A stretch of 64,000 nucleotides of DNA from Olsenella profusa DSM 13989 (GCF_030811115.1 NZ_JAUSQK010000001.1:992001-1056000), one strand, 5' to 3'. Shown: positions 16,183 to 26,101, numbered from the stretch's first letter. Made by a program: numbers and translations. Notes: generated by a model from the letters alone, not told the origin.

Positions 16183-17670
16183 TTATTCACAACCAGTAAT
16201 CCTAATATTGGTAAAGTCCACTAGCCCATCTCTCACGAACAGTCCCATCTGGTAATCAACCTGTCTATAAATACGATAGGTAAAAGCAATCTTTTCTCCT
16301 ACAAAAATCTCCACTAAGTCATGATCAACAAGAGCGCTAATTTCGAAAGTGCTTCCATCCACAACTGTGAAATGCTTCTCTGCAACCCGATTTCCATCTG
16401 GTCCTGGCACTGCTGGACTCCCTACGTCTGTACAGGATTTCCTCCAGAACGGATCAACATCCATGGGCAGACTTAGAAGGGAAGCGCGTTGCATACCAAT
16501 CTCGAAGCGCAGTTCGAGGCACTGATTTGCATCCGCATCCGTCTTGAACAAGATTCCAAAGTTATCGCGGCAATAGGAGATGCGGACGCGACATCTGAAG
16601 AGAAAGGTCTTCTCATGTATCTTGAGCAGGCTATAGCCGAACGAACCCGGAGAGTTGATAGATATGGATTTGTTACCAGCACTTGTAACCTGTCCAAGCC
16701 TTGGAACGAGTGACCATGGCAGGACTCTTGCACTGAGGCCTGACTCAATCTCATAGGGCATCTTTACGTCAAGCTCCCTATAAGAATTAGGAATAACCTC
16801 ATGGGGTACACAGAAGTCACCGCCCCAGTACCACTCCCCGTCATCACGGCCATCGGCCCTATCATGCACCCAGCCGAAATATATGCAACGCCCCTCACTA
16901 TTGATGCACGACTTGGCTGCATAGAATCTCCGTCCCCCGATCCCATCAATACGTGGGGTCCGCCAAGGACCAAAAGGCGAATCTGCCATACGGTAGATCG
17001 TCTCTACATGCTCTGAGAAACGCGAATACGAGAGGTACCAGGTATCTTTCAGCTTGTACATCTCAGAACACTCTGGACAGTTGGTATGATAGGGAGTGTA
17101 GATTGGCCCGTAATGCACCCAATGAGACAAATCGTCGGAACGAAACAACACGATACATCCCGACTTTGATGATGGACCCTTACGCAAGCGAGCGGATACA
17201 AGCAGCCAGTAGCATCCATCGTCCTTATTGAAAAAAATGTATGGATCTCTCCAGTCAAGAGGTCTATACAGATCGGTTAAAGGAACAAGGATGGGATTAT
17301 CCGGATCTTTCATCCAGGATATGCCATCCTCACTGGTTGCATGGCATATCGTCTGTTGTGTTTTGGTGTGATAGTTGTAGCCAGTGTAAAAAATGTGGTA
17401 GAGACCTTTACCAAAGATGACCGATCCCGTCCATATGCCATCGGCGTCGGGCTCACTCCCCATACCTGGGCACAACGCTGTCGGCAATTCCTCCCAATTC
17501 CACAGGTCTCGAGAAACGGTGTGACTCCATGTTGTCCGAAGGCGGTCGGGATATACAGTCGTACCAGCTGGGGGTGTCAGAGAGAATATATGGTACATAC
17601 CGTCATGGAAGAACGGAATGGCATCCCCGGTCGCATCTGCCCCCACTGGCTTACGGAATATCCCGTTCAT
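16183..17670 (-). CDS. GH32-like glycoside hydrolase
   Basis: A 495-residue enzyme. The start at 17670 overlaps the permease stop (ATGA) and has GGGGAGGAG upstream. The five-bladed propeller motifs fit GH32: YRPLDWRDPYIF carries the RDP motif (Asp stabilising the transition state) and NCPECSEMYKL carries the EC acid/base motif. The usual N-terminal nucleophile block WMNDPNG is replaced by GDAIPFFHDGMYHIF, where an Asp lies near the expected place. A C-terminal beta-sandwich follows from about residue 330. There is no signal peptide, so it probably acts on imported sugar, hydrolysing a fructoside or similar. Last gene of the RbsBAC-like operon; GC content is clearly lower than in flanking genes. 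Confidence 0.7.
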   Translation of the reverse strand: MNGIFRKPVGADATGDAIPFFHDGMYHIFSLTPPAGTTVYPDRLRTTWSHTVSRDLWNWEELPTALCPGMGSEPDADGIWTGSVIFGKGLYHIFYTGYNYHTKTQQTICHATSEDGISWMKDPDNPILVPLTDLYRPLDWRDPYIFFNKDDGCYWLLVSARLRKGPSSKSGCIVLFRSDDLSHWVHYGPIYTPYHTNCPECSEMYKLKDTWYLSYSRFSEHVETIYRMADSPFGPWRTPRIDGIGGRRFYAAKSCINSEGRCIYFGWVHDRADGRDDGEWYWGGDFCVPHEVIPNSYRELDVKMPYEIESGLSARVLPWSLVPRLGQVTSAGNKSISINSPGSFGYSLLKIHEKTFLFRCRVRISYCRDNFGILFKTDADANQCLELRFEIGMQRASLLSLPMDVDPFWRKSCTDVGSPAVPGPDGNRVAEKHFTVVDGSTFEISALVDHDLVEIFVGEKIAFTYRIYRQVDYQMGLFVRDGLVDFTNIRITGCE

Positions 17671-18713
17671 TGCTCCTCCCCAGAAACGGTGTCTTTGGAC
17701 TTGCTGGCAGGAGGCACAGTCTTGAAGAGCCAAGTGCTGAAGGAGCTCTTCTGAGAATCAATGATGACGGCAGCAAGAATGATAATTCCCTTCACAGCAA
17801 GCTGCCAGAATGAGCTTACACCCATGAGATTCAGCCCATTCGAAATCATGCCAATCACAACAGCACCAATGAACGTACCGCTGATGCTCCCTACGCCGCC
17901 AGACATCGAGATGCCACCAAGGACACATGCTGCGATAGCGTCCATCTCATATCCCGATCCAGAGGCCGGTTGCCCTGAGAACATTCTCGAGGCAAGAACG
18001 ATACCTGCAAAAGCAGCAAGCAGACCTGAGATAGTATAAACCAAGATCTCCGTCTTCTTTATGGGAATACCTGACAGACGCGCACATTCGCGATTGCCAC
18101 CGACTGCATAAACATAGGTACCAAACTTTGTCTTTGAGAGAAGCACAGAGAAGATGGTGGTCAGTACCACCATATAGACGACTGGCATGGGAATCCAACC
18201 AAAGAGATATCCCGTCCCGATGAGCGAGAAGGCATCATCAGTTACGCGCGTCGACTGGCCACCCGTATAGATATACGCAACGCCACGTGCAATGTTCATG
18301 GTAGCAAGCGTAACGATGAAGGCCGGTACCTTGAATTTAGAGACCACAGCGCCATTGAAGAATCCAACCAGGGCCCCCAGACAGAGACCGACCAATATCG
18401 CCCCCCACATAGGAAACTGGCTATAGGTCATGAGCCCAACGGTTATGGTTCCACTCATGGCGACGATAGATCCAACAGAAAGATCGATCCCACCAAGAAT
18501 GATAACGAATGTCATGCCAAGGGCAAGAAACACGTTATTTGAAATTTCCCTGAGAACTGAAATTACATTGCTGGTAGTTAAGAATGATGGGCTGAGCAAT
18601 GACATGAATATGAACAGTATTATCATTACGATAATAATACCTATGTTTTTCTTTATGATACTTCCGAATTTGCCGAGAACCGAAGTTGTTCTATTTCCCG
18701 CCTTCTTACTCAC
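17667..18713 (-). CDS. RbsC-like sugar ABC transporter permease
   Basis: A 348-residue polytopic membrane protein of the BPD_transp_2 family, with about eight to ten hydrophobic helices. The GGIDLSVGSIVAMSGTI block is the conserved segment of ribose-type permeases. GTG start overlapping the ATPase stop; its own stop overlaps the GH32 start. A homodimer would form the pore for the substrate delivered by the protein at 20304. Confidence 0.9.
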   Translation of the reverse strand: MSKKAGNRTTSVLGKFGSIIKKNIGIIIVMIILFIFMSLLSPSFLTTSNVISVLREISNNVFLALGMTFVIILGGIDLSVGSIVAMSGTITVGLMTYSQFPMWGAILVGLCLGALVGFFNGAVVSKFKVPAFIVTLATMNIARGVAYIYTGGQSTRVTDDAFSLIGTGYLFGWIPMPVVYMVVLTTIFSVLLSKTKFGTYVYAVGGNRECARLSGIPIKKTEILVYTISGLLAAFAGIVLASRMFSGQPASGSGYEMDAIAACVLGGISMSGGVGSISGTFIGAVVIGMISNGLNLMGVSSFWQLAVKGIIILAAVIIDSQKSSFSTWLFKTVPPASKSKDTVSGEEQ

Positions 18714-20203
18714 TGATCCTCCTCTGTCGCCAAATGCATAATCTTCTCTTGGCTGAACTCCCTACGTTGAAGCGTACCGGTGATACGCCCGCCATGAACG
18801 ACGCAGATCCTGTCACACATGTTGATGAGCTCGGGAAGCTCAGAGGAGACAAGGATAATGGCCGTGCCCCCTTTTGAGAGCTCGTTGATGATCGAGTAGA
18901 TCTCGGTCTTCGCTCCAATGTCAATACCTCGAGTTGGCTCATCTAGGATGAGAACCTTCGGATTTGTCGCAAGCCATTTCGCTAGGACTACTTTCTGCTG
19001 ATTCCCGCCAGACAAGCTCGAGACCTCTGTTGATAACGAAGGTGTTTTGACATGTAGATCGTCGATGTATTTACTGACCAGCGTATCTGCCTTACCCCAG
19101 TTGACTATGCTGCCATAACTGATTTTCCCCAAGTTGGAAAGAGCCACGTTGAACCTCACTGATGCCAAGAGGTCCAAACCTTGCTTCTTTCGGCTCTCAG
19201 GAACGAGGGCAAGGCCGTTAATGATTGCGTCAGCGCAGTTCTTGAAGTAAACCGGATCCCCATCAATCAGCATCTCTCCAGAGTCATAGGTGCTACTCCC
19301 GAAGATGGCCTGCATGAGTTCGCTCCGGCCGGCTCCGATAAGACCAGCGAATCCAAGAATCTCACCAGCATGTACTTGGAAGCTCACATCGCCGAACACG
19401 CCTTTTTTCTCCAAATGTCTGGCCTCGAACACGACATGTTCAGTGGGCTCATAGGTTCTCTGATAGAAATTAGAGAGGCTGCGACCCACCATCATCTGCA
19501 CAAGCTCGCCTTGATTGGTCTGACTGGTCCGGACAGTCCCTATGTACTCCCCATCGCGAATAACCGTAATACAATCCGTTATCTCAAGCAGTTCACTCAT
19601 CCTGTGGGAGATGTATACGATGCTCACACCACGCTTTTTGAGATTTCTGATAATGCTAAACAGTGATTCCACTTCTTCATCTGAGAGCGAAGAGGTTGGC
19701 TCGTCCATCACGAGAATACGAGCATCAAATGAGACTGCCTTGGCAATCTCAACCATCTGCTGCTGAGCGATACTCAAATCCTTCACGAGAGTGGTGACGG
19801 ATATGTCAACACCAAGCACGCTTAGCTTTTGTTTGGCCTGCGCTTCCATTTCCTGCTCGTCGACAATGCCACCTTTCTTGACTATCTCCCTACCAAGAAA
19901 GATGTTTTGCGCTATGTTCAGATAGGGAACGAGCACTATCTCTTGATGGATGATTTCGATACCGTTTCTTCGGGCGGTTGGCACACTATCAATGTCGACC
20001 TGGTTACCATCAATCTCAATGGAACCAGCGTTAGGTGGATATACGCCACCGAGAACGTTGATAAGTGTCGACTTACCTGCTCCGTTTTCACCAAGGAGTG
20101 CGTGGACCTCGCCTCTCTCAAGTTTGAAGTCGACCCCTTTGAGAACCCTCGTATTCCCAAAGGATTTGGTAATCCCGTGCATCTGTAGAATAGGTTTGCC
20201 CAA
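18710..20203 (-). CDS. RbsA-like sugar ABC transporter ATPase (two domains)
   Basis: A 497-residue tandem ATPase of the ribose/galactose (CUT2) type. Domain 1 has Walker A GENGAGKST (about residue 38) and Walker B RILVMDEPTSSL; its signature LSIAQQQMVEIAKA is the degenerate form usual for RbsA. Domain 2 has LSGGNQQKVVLAKWLA and VLILDEPTRGIDIG, while its Walker A region (LIGAGRSE) is degenerate, also typical. It energises the permease at 17667. Confidence 0.92.
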   Translation of the reverse strand: MGKPILQMHGITKSFGNTRVLKGVDFKLERGEVHALLGENGAGKSTLINVLGGVYPPNAGSIEIDGNQVDIDSVPTARRNGIEIIHQEIVLVPYLNIAQNIFLGREIVKKGGIVDEQEMEAQAKQKLSVLGVDISVTTLVKDLSIAQQQMVEIAKAVSFDARILVMDEPTSSLSDEEVESLFSIIRNLKKRGVSIVYISHRMSELLEITDCITVIRDGEYIGTVRTSQTNQGELVQMMVGRSLSNFYQRTYEPTEHVVFEARHLEKKGVFGDVSFQVHAGEILGFAGLIGAGRSELMQAIFGSSTYDSGEMLIDGDPVYFKNCADAIINGLALVPESRKKQGLDLLASVRFNVALSNLGKISYGSIVNWGKADTLVSKYIDDLHVKTPSLSTEVSSLSGGNQQKVVLAKWLATNPKVLILDEPTRGIDIGAKTEIYSIINELSKGGTAIILVSSELPELINMCDRICVVHGGRITGTLQRREFSQEKIMHLATEEDQ

Positions 20204-20235
20204 GAAGCTACCTCCCCTTTTGGATAATCCGACAC

Positions 20236-20263
20236 GCGCAGCTTGCTTTCGTACAGGCTGCGC
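20236..20263 (-). promoter_or_regulatory. Hairpin between binding-protein and ATPase genes
   Basis: GCGCAGC (20236-20242) pairs with GCTGCGC (20257-20263) around a 14-nt loop, in the 100-bp gap between the binding-protein stop and the ATPase start. Such hairpins often stabilise the upstream mRNA so that the binding protein is made in excess. No U-tract follows, so it is not a strong terminator. Confidence 0.4.
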
Positions 20264-20303
20264 TTAGTCAGAGTCACAAATTACAGTACAGACAGGCTAT
20301 CGG

Positions 20304-21314
20304 CTACTGCCATTCATCTTCTGTCTGCTTCGCCTCATCGATGGAGATGAGATGAGAGTCGAGCCATATCTCCTTGTCTACTGACTGGCCCTGCATGAGG
20401 TCAACTGCGCACTCGAACGCTTTTTCGGCTATACCGAGAGGTACTTGGCACGCAACGGCTTTAAAGTCGCCATCGATAAGCGCTTTCTTGCCATCAGGAG
20501 AAGCATCAATCGAATACACGTTAATCAACCCCTGCTTGTTTGCGGCCTTAATTGCGGCGACAGCACCAAGCGAGGAGGGATCATTTATACAGAAAAACGC
20601 TTGAAGGTTCGGATTGGCTTGAATGATGTCCTGTGCCACGTTAAGTGAGCTATCCAAGGTAGCCTTACCATCCTGTTGCGCAACTATATTGAATTTACTT
20701 GCGCTGTCGCCAAGCCCCTCATTGAAGCCCTTGACTCGCTTCACACAACTCTCGTTCGAGGGAAAGTCAAGAATGGCAATGTCAGCACCATTCGGATAGT
20801 CTTTTACCATTTGCTGCCCGACAAGCTGTCCTGCTTGCTCCGCATTCGTCCCGATCAGTGTGTCAATTAGAGACCTATCATCCTCAGTCACTGCCGTATC
20901 GACATTTAGAATCTTCTTGCCCGCATCTTTCAACTCTTGAAGGCCCGAGCGGATTCCTGCGGAATCGACCGGTATGACGAATACTGCATCCAAATCTTGG
21001 TTTGCCGCGTCTGACAGTTGGCTCAGCTGAGTATTGAGATTGTAGTCTGGATTTAGGCAGACGTATGAATAGCCTGCGTTGTCGCATTGCTCTTGGAACT
21101 TGTCATTCATAGAGGACTGGAAAGTGTTATTGAGGGTGTTCGTAAGAAAAGCAAAGGAGTAGGGACCATTCTTTGACGAAGACGACGATGAATCCTGCGC
21201 AGTCGAATTCGGTGTTACACCACAACCAGTAACTGTCAGACATCCAAGAACCGCAGCCGATACTCCAACACCCAAAAACTCACGTCGGCTTAGCTTCAAA
21301 CCACCATTACCCAT
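20304..21314 (-). CDS. RbsB-like sugar-binding lipoprotein
   Basis: A 336-residue periplasmic-binding-protein-like (Peripla_BP_4) lipoprotein. The N-terminus has KLSRREFLGVGVSAAVLG with a twin-arginine-like pair and the lipobox VTGC; a Ser/Asp linker follows. Conserved family blocks include FVIPVDSAGI and the FFCINDPSSLGA region. It delivers substrate to the RbsA/RbsC-like pair encoded downstream. The substrate is not determined by sequence; the GH32 gene suggests a fructose-containing oligosaccharide. Confidence 0.9.
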   Translation of the reverse strand: MGNGGLKLSRREFLGVGVSAAVLGCLTVTGCGVTPNSTAQDSSSSSSKNGPYSFAFLTNTLNNTFQSSMNDKFQEQCDNAGYSYVCLNPDYNLNTQLSQLSDAANQDLDAVFVIPVDSAGIRSGLQELKDAGKKILNVDTAVTEDDRSLIDTLIGTNAEQAGQLVGQQMVKDYPNGADIAILDFPSNESCVKRVKGFNEGLGDSASKFNIVAQQDGKATLDSSLNVAQDIIQANPNLQAFFCINDPSSLGAVAAIKAANKQGLINVYSIDASPDGKKALIDGDFKAVACQVPLGIAEKAFECAVDLMQGQSVDKEIWLDSHLISIDEAKQTEDEWQ

Positions 21315-21539
21315 ACTAAGATTTCCCTCCGTCTTCTCCTATCAAGACCTTGATAGGATTTTCGTAACTTATTTTAAACAGAGGGAGTGCTACGTTTATC
21401 TTGTCATGTTATCGACATCGGTAAGTGGACTTTTCTACGAATTTTACGTAAATTTTTAAAGAACGCTGTATTGCTCTTAAAGTCAAATGGGCAGACTCTC
21501 CTCCACCAGGATTGGTTCATGCAAGCAGCCATATCAAAA
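21315..21539 (-). promoter_or_regulatory. Promoter region of the sugar operon
   Basis: A 225-bp AT-rich gap between the regulator stop and the binding-protein start, expected to hold the operon promoter. A partial palindrome ATGTTATCGACAT (near 21406-21418) is a possible LacI-family operator. The ribosome site AGACGGAGGGAAATC precedes the ATG. Nothing else was recognised. Confidence 0.35.
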
Positions 21540-23552
21540 TCAAAGTAACCCCCGTGGAAAAGGCTCATGCAAAATTTCCTTCCATGCATCAGCCAAGTTC
21601 TCGCGAGTAACTCCAAGTGGTGAAACACCTATATATTTATGGGAATCATTTCCCAGTAAGGCATGCGCAACCGCATATGCTGCAGCAACACCCTGCTCGA
21701 AAGGTCTTTGAGCAGATATCCCACAGACCAATTCTCCTTTTGCCATGAGCATACCTATTTCTTCATCAAGGTCACAGGTAAAGAGAACGATATCCGTCCG
21801 ATTTAAGTCGCTTAGAGCTCGTACTGCTTGTAGGGCAGGACCATCCCAGCAGACATAAAGCGCCCTAATACCCGGATGTTCCGTTAGCATTTTGCAGCAT
21901 ATCTCATACGCGTCTGCTATATTGATGAATGAATTTGTAGCTTCGATTTTGATATTGGGATAGTTGCGCTCAATTGTTTTTACTGTAACCATGTCTCGCA
22001 GGAAGGTACCGTAGAAAGTACTGCCATGTTTTATAATTCCTATCTGCACGTTTTCTTGTCCGGCAAAGTAGTCACCTATCATATGCGCGATAATTCTGCC
22101 ACTCTCACACTCATTGACAGAAACACAGGCCGAATAGTCTTTCCTTGAAAAACCGGAGGGGATGTTACTGAGAAAGACAAGTTTCGTTTGTTTCGAAAGA
22201 CTTTTAAACGCAGGCGCTGTAATTTTGTCATCGACCGGAATGGCTATAACAGCATCAGGTCTCTGCATTTTTATGCCCTCAATTTGAACCATCTGCAGTT
22301 GAGGGTCAAGCTGTGCCTCGCATGTCGATATCACTGAAATGCCAAGATTGTTAAGCGTTTCCGTTATGCCAAGCTGATGCAGTGAGTGCCACGCAGTGCC
22401 ACCATAATGAAATGCAAGAGCGACTGTATAGTGTCCTTCCTTGAGTTGATTCCGTTCATTTTCCGAGGGGACAATTTCATCCGGAGAGGTGGCGCACTCT
22501 CCAAACGGGCCTGCTCCGACTACCTGTGCTGAATTTCCAATATGCAGTTTCGTTGGAACTTTAATACTTCTATTAGAGTCTTCTAACATGCAACTAGATT
22601 TTTTTATACCAATGCAGGGCACTTTATTTACTATTCTCTCACTAACTATATCAGCCATTTGACTGGGATCTTGGCATACATAGGTAAGATTCTTATCAAA
22701 AGGATATGCTTCATCAAAACATCCATATCCAACGATGGATATGTCATCCGGGCACTTAAGACCATTCTTTTTGAGTGCCGCAATAAGATTGAGGGTTAGA
22801 AAATTACCACAAGATATTATTGCCGTTGGGGCAACATCATTAATAAAATTAGGAATCACTCTATTAAATATATCTGTATCGTTATGCATCATTGTAATTA
22901 TCATATGCTCATCAAAGGGAACTCCAACCTCAGAGAGAGCTGCTCGATAACCATTAATACGTTCGGTAACCGAAGTCTTATTTTTGTCACCAAATATGCC
23001 AGCTATATGTCGGTGCCCAATTGATATCAAATATCGCACTGCGTCACGAGTACCTTCAAAGTCTTCCATAACGACGCAATCCTTCTCGTGCGTGGCAATA
23101 ATTGCATCCATGAATTCCACTGCAAGTCCATTTGAATAAAGAGAGCTATATACGTCTACTCTCTCTTGAAGTGGAACAAGCGCGATGCCGGCGATACGAC
23201 AATCTCCTAAAATATGCCTTAGAATCATTCGCTCTTTTTCGGAATCATTTTCATTGCAATATATTGCTGGAAGTAGCCCTCTTTTCATAAAATTACTCGA
23301 TAGATGTTTTGTTAATATGTTATACATGGGGCTGTTGAATGTCGGTATAACAATGGCAATCACCTTATTGAAATTTATTTTCCCTTGTTTCATTCGAGAA
23401 TCGAGCTTATGTATATAGCCTGTTGATTTAATCGCATTCCAAACGCAATCCGTCAAGTCATCACTAACATGTCTTGTCCCGTTAATGACGTGAGAAACTG
23501 TAGCAATTGATGTACCAGCTTGGTTAGCCACATCTCGAATTGTTGCGCTCAT
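21540..23552 (-). CDS. LacI-family regulator fused to a second sugar-binding domain
   Basis: A 670-residue protein, about twice the family length. ATG at 23552 is preferred over the TTG before it. Residues 3-22 form the LacI HTH (IRDVANQAGTSIATVSHVIN). Residues ~55-330 are the usual ligand-binding core. After a ~40-residue linker, a second Peripla_BP_4-like domain fills residues ~375-670 (VAIPVDDKITAPAFKSL, ALYVCWDGPALQAVRAL) and resembles RbsB-type binding proteins. The gene lies upstream of, and in the same direction as, the transporter operon, so it probably regulates it and may read two ligands. An ISL3 insertion sits 50 bases upstream and has probably replaced its promoter. Confidence 0.85.
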   Translation of the reverse strand: MSATIRDVANQAGTSIATVSHVINGTRHVSDDLTDCVWNAIKSTGYIHKLDSRMKQGKINFNKVIAIVIPTFNSPMYNILTKHLSSNFMKRGLLPAIYCNENDSEKERMILRHILGDCRIAGIALVPLQERVDVYSSLYSNGLAVEFMDAIIATHEKDCVVMEDFEGTRDAVRYLISIGHRHIAGIFGDKNKTSVTERINGYRAALSEVGVPFDEHMIITMMHNDTDIFNRVIPNFINDVAPTAIISCGNFLTLNLIAALKKNGLKCPDDISIVGYGCFDEAYPFDKNLTYVCQDPSQMADIVSERIVNKVPCIGIKKSSCMLEDSNRSIKVPTKLHIGNSAQVVGAGPFGECATSPDEIVPSENERNQLKEGHYTVALAFHYGGTAWHSLHQLGITETLNNLGISVISTCEAQLDPQLQMVQIEGIKMQRPDAVIAIPVDDKITAPAFKSLSKQTKLVFLSNIPSGFSRKDYSACVSVNECESGRIIAHMIGDYFAGQENVQIGIIKHGSTFYGTFLRDMVTVKTIERNYPNIKIEATNSFINIADAYEICCKMLTEHPGIRALYVCWDGPALQAVRALSDLNRTDIVLFTCDLDEEIGMLMAKGELVCGISAQRPFEQGVAAAYAVAHALLGNDSHKYIGVSPLGVTRENLADAWKEILHEPFPRGLL

Positions 23553-23602
23553 CAACAGCCTCGTTCTCTAATTTGTATCCGTTTGAGATACCTCTATATT
23601 TT

Positions 23603-25004
23603 GGCTCTTCAAAACTTCTGGTGGGTAGCACACGGGCTCCCACCGCGCCTCCCTCCCGGCAGGCGGTATGATTCCTGCGACTGGTGGACGCGACGATCGG
23701 AGCCGTGCATGGACGCGCAGGCCGGCATGCTGGCGCAGCTCTTCGAGAGATCGATGGGGCTGGGGCCGGAGTGGAGGGCCTCGGAGGTCTGGTTCGAGGA
23801 GCGCGGCGGGGCCCCGGACGAGCTGCACGTCCGCGTCGAGCACGTCCGCGGCCAGGCCGTGGGGCGCCCCGAGTGCGGGCGGAGGTGCGGCACCTACGAC
23901 ACCCGGGAGCGCACCTGGCGCCACCTCGACATCTGGCAGTACGAGACGGTCGTGCACTGCGCCGTGCCCAGGGCGGACTGCCCGGAGCACGGCGTCCGCA
24001 CCGTGCGCATGCCCTGGGAGGTCCGGCCGAACTCGCACTTCACGGCCCTCTTCGAGGTGCAGGTGCTGGTCATGGCCCTGTCCGGGATGACCGTGGCGGC
24101 CATCGCGTCGCGGGTGCGGGAGGGCGACGCCCGCGTCTGGGCGCTCCTGCGCCGTGCCGTCGCCGAGGCGAGGGGGTCGGCCGACTACTCCGCCGTCGAG
24201 CGCGTCGGCATCGACGACACCGCGAGGGGGCGCGGCCAGAGCTACATAAGCACCATGGTGGACCTCGACGCCCGGCGGGTCGTCGCCGTCACCGAGGGCA
24301 GGGACAGGGGGTCGGTCGGCAGGCTCTGCGACCAGCTGGAGGAGCGCGGCGGCGACCGCTCCCGCGTGCTCGAGGTCACCAGGGACATGGCCGAGGCGTA
24401 CTCGCTCGGCGTCGCGTCCGAGATGCCCCAGGCGGCCCAGACCGTCGACCGCTCCCGCGTGATGCAGCTCTTCTCGAGGGCCACGGACCGGGTGAGGTGC
24501 CGCGAGAGGCGCGAGTCCGAGGAGAAGAGGGCCATGCTCGCCGGCACGAAGTACGTCTGGCTCAAGCGCGAGTCCAACCTCACGGGGAGGCAGCTCGCGA
24601 AGAGGGCCGGGCTCGACCCGGCGCGCCCGCGCCCGAGGACCGCGAGGGCATGCCAGATGGCCGAGGCGATGCGCGACGTCTACGGGCTCCCCGGCCGCGA
24701 GTCCGCGGCGCGGGCGCTCGACCGGCTCTGCTCCTGGATGATGCACTCGAACGTCCCGGAGATGAAGGTGGTCGCGGGGACGCTCCGCAAGGAGCGGGAG
24801 GGCATCCCCGACTGGTGGCGGAGGGGCTCGACGAACGCGATCCTGGAGGGGCTCAACTCAATCGTCCAGTCCATCAAGAGGGCCGCGAGGGGCTTCAGGA
24901 ACACCGGGTACTTCGAGACGATGATATTCCTCAGGCTCGGTCGCCTGGACTTCTCGGCCCAGCTGGCCGTCTCGACCGCTACCCACTAGAAACCGTAAAG
25001 AGCC
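23603..25004 (+). mobile_element. ISL3-family element, intact
   Basis: A 1,402-bp element with inverted ends GGCTCTT...GTGGGTAGC and an exact 8-bp direct repeat TATATTTT (23595-23602 and 25005-25012), the duplication size expected for ISL3. It inserted immediately beside the end of an older ISL3 element that begins at 25013. Confidence 0.9.
23709..24989 (+). CDS. ISL3-family transposase
   Basis: A 426-residue transposase. An N-terminal zinc-binding segment (GRPECGRRCGTYDTRERTWRH) is followed by an HTH (TVAAIASRVREGDARVWALL) and the DDE_Tnp_ISL3 core, with GIDDTARGRGQSYISTMVDL containing the first Asp, VTRDMAEAYSLGV the second, and NAILEGLNSIVQSIKR the Glu. The reading frame is complete and lies inside matched ends with a fresh target duplication, so it is probably active. 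Start at 23709 matches the family N-terminus (MDAQAGMLAQLF) and the remnant at 25121. Confidence 0.9.
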   Translation: MDAQAGMLAQLFERSMGLGPEWRASEVWFEERGGAPDELHVRVEHVRGQAVGRPECGRRCGTYDTRERTWRHLDIWQYETVVHCAVPRADCPEHGVRTVRMPWEVRPNSHFTALFEVQVLVMALSGMTVAAIASRVREGDARVWALLRRAVAEARGSADYSAVERVGIDDTARGRGQSYISTMVDLDARRVVAVTEGRDRGSVGRLCDQLEERGGDRSRVLEVTRDMAEAYSLGVASEMPQAAQTVDRSRVMQLFSRATDRVRCRERRESEEKRAMLAGTKYVWLKRESNLTGRQLAKRAGLDPARPRPRTARACQMAEAMRDVYGLPGRESAARALDRLCSWMMHSNVPEMKVVAGTLRKEREGIPDWWRRGSTNAILEGLNSIVQSIKRAARGFRNTGYFETMIFLRLGRLDFSAQLAVSTATH

Positions 25005-25120
25005 TATATTTTAGGGCTCTTCGTCACTTCTGGTGGGTAGCACTTCTGCATCCCCTTGAGGGCGTGGCCTTTGAATGGTAGGATTTTCCCCGACAGGAGG
25101 CTGCGTTCTGGAGGTGCGAT

Positions 25121-26101
25121 ATGGATGTTCAGGCAGGGATGCTGGCAAGGCTCTTTAAGAGATCCCATGGGACTCAGGGACGAGTGGGAGCTCTGCGATG
25201 TCTGGTTTAAGGAGCGCGAGGGAGCGCAAGATAAGCTCCATGTGAGGGTGGCCCACAGGAAAGGGCAGGTGGTGGTGAGCCCCGTATGCCACAGGAAGTG
25301 CAGCACCTGTGACACGCGCGAGAGGACCTTGTGGCATCTTAGCATCTGGCAATACGATACGATCGTGCACTGCGCGCTGCCCAGGGCCGACTGCCCGAAG
25401 GACGGCGTGCATGCCACAAGGATGCCCTGAAAGGTGTGGCCGAAGACGCACTTCACAACGCTCTTCGAGGCGCAGGTGATCGTGATGGCGCTCTCGGGAA
25501 TGACCGTGACGGCGATAGCGCATCTGATGCACGAGACCGACACGCGCATATGGAGGCTGCTGGGCAAGGCCGTGGCCGAGGCAAGGGATGCCGCCGACTA
25601 CTCGGATGTCGTGCGCGTGGGCATAGACGACACCGCAAGGAGGCGCAACCAAAGCTACATCAGCATCATGGCCAACCTCGACTGTCAGCGTGCCTGAGCC
25701 GTCACGCAGGGCAGGGACAAGCTCGCCTTAGGCAGGCTCTGCGCCGAGCTTAAGGAGCACAGGAGGGGACCGGGCGAAGATCCAGGAGGTCATGCGCGAC
25801 ATGGCTTAAGGCATACTCGCTGGGGGTCGCCGCCAAGATGCCCCAGGCCACACAGACCGTGGACAGGTTCCATGTGGTGCAGCTCCTGAACAGAGCGATC
25901 GACCATGTGAGGTGCACAGAGCGGCGCGAGTCCGCCTCGAAGCGCTGGCAGCTTGCCCAGACGAAGTACGTATGGCTGAAGAAGAAGGAGTCGCTCACAA
26001 AGCGCCAGCTCGCGAAGAGGGAGGAGCTCGACCCCGCCAGGACCCATCTCAGAGAGGCACGCGCATGCCAGATGGGAGAGGCGCTGCAGGACGTGTACTG
26101 A
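25121..26101 (+). pseudogene. ISL3-family transposase, decayed
   Basis: Starts MDVQAGMLARLFKRS, like the intact transposase at 23709, then shifts frame near 25167. Stops follow VHATRMP (25430) and DCQRA (25697), with more shifts between 25740 and 25840. Matching blocks continue to QMGEALQDVY at 26101, where the IS3-type terminus at 26106 cuts it off, so the last ~70 residues are missing. Its left terminus is at 25013 (AGGGCTCTTCG...GTGGGTAGC). GC is lower than in the intact copy, so this is an older relative, not a duplicate. Confidence 0.85.

Noticed and set aside
16183-23552. Composite transposon carrying the sugar operon
   Set aside because: The bordering elements belong to different families (IS1595 and ISL3) and each has its own target duplication, so they did not move the operon together.
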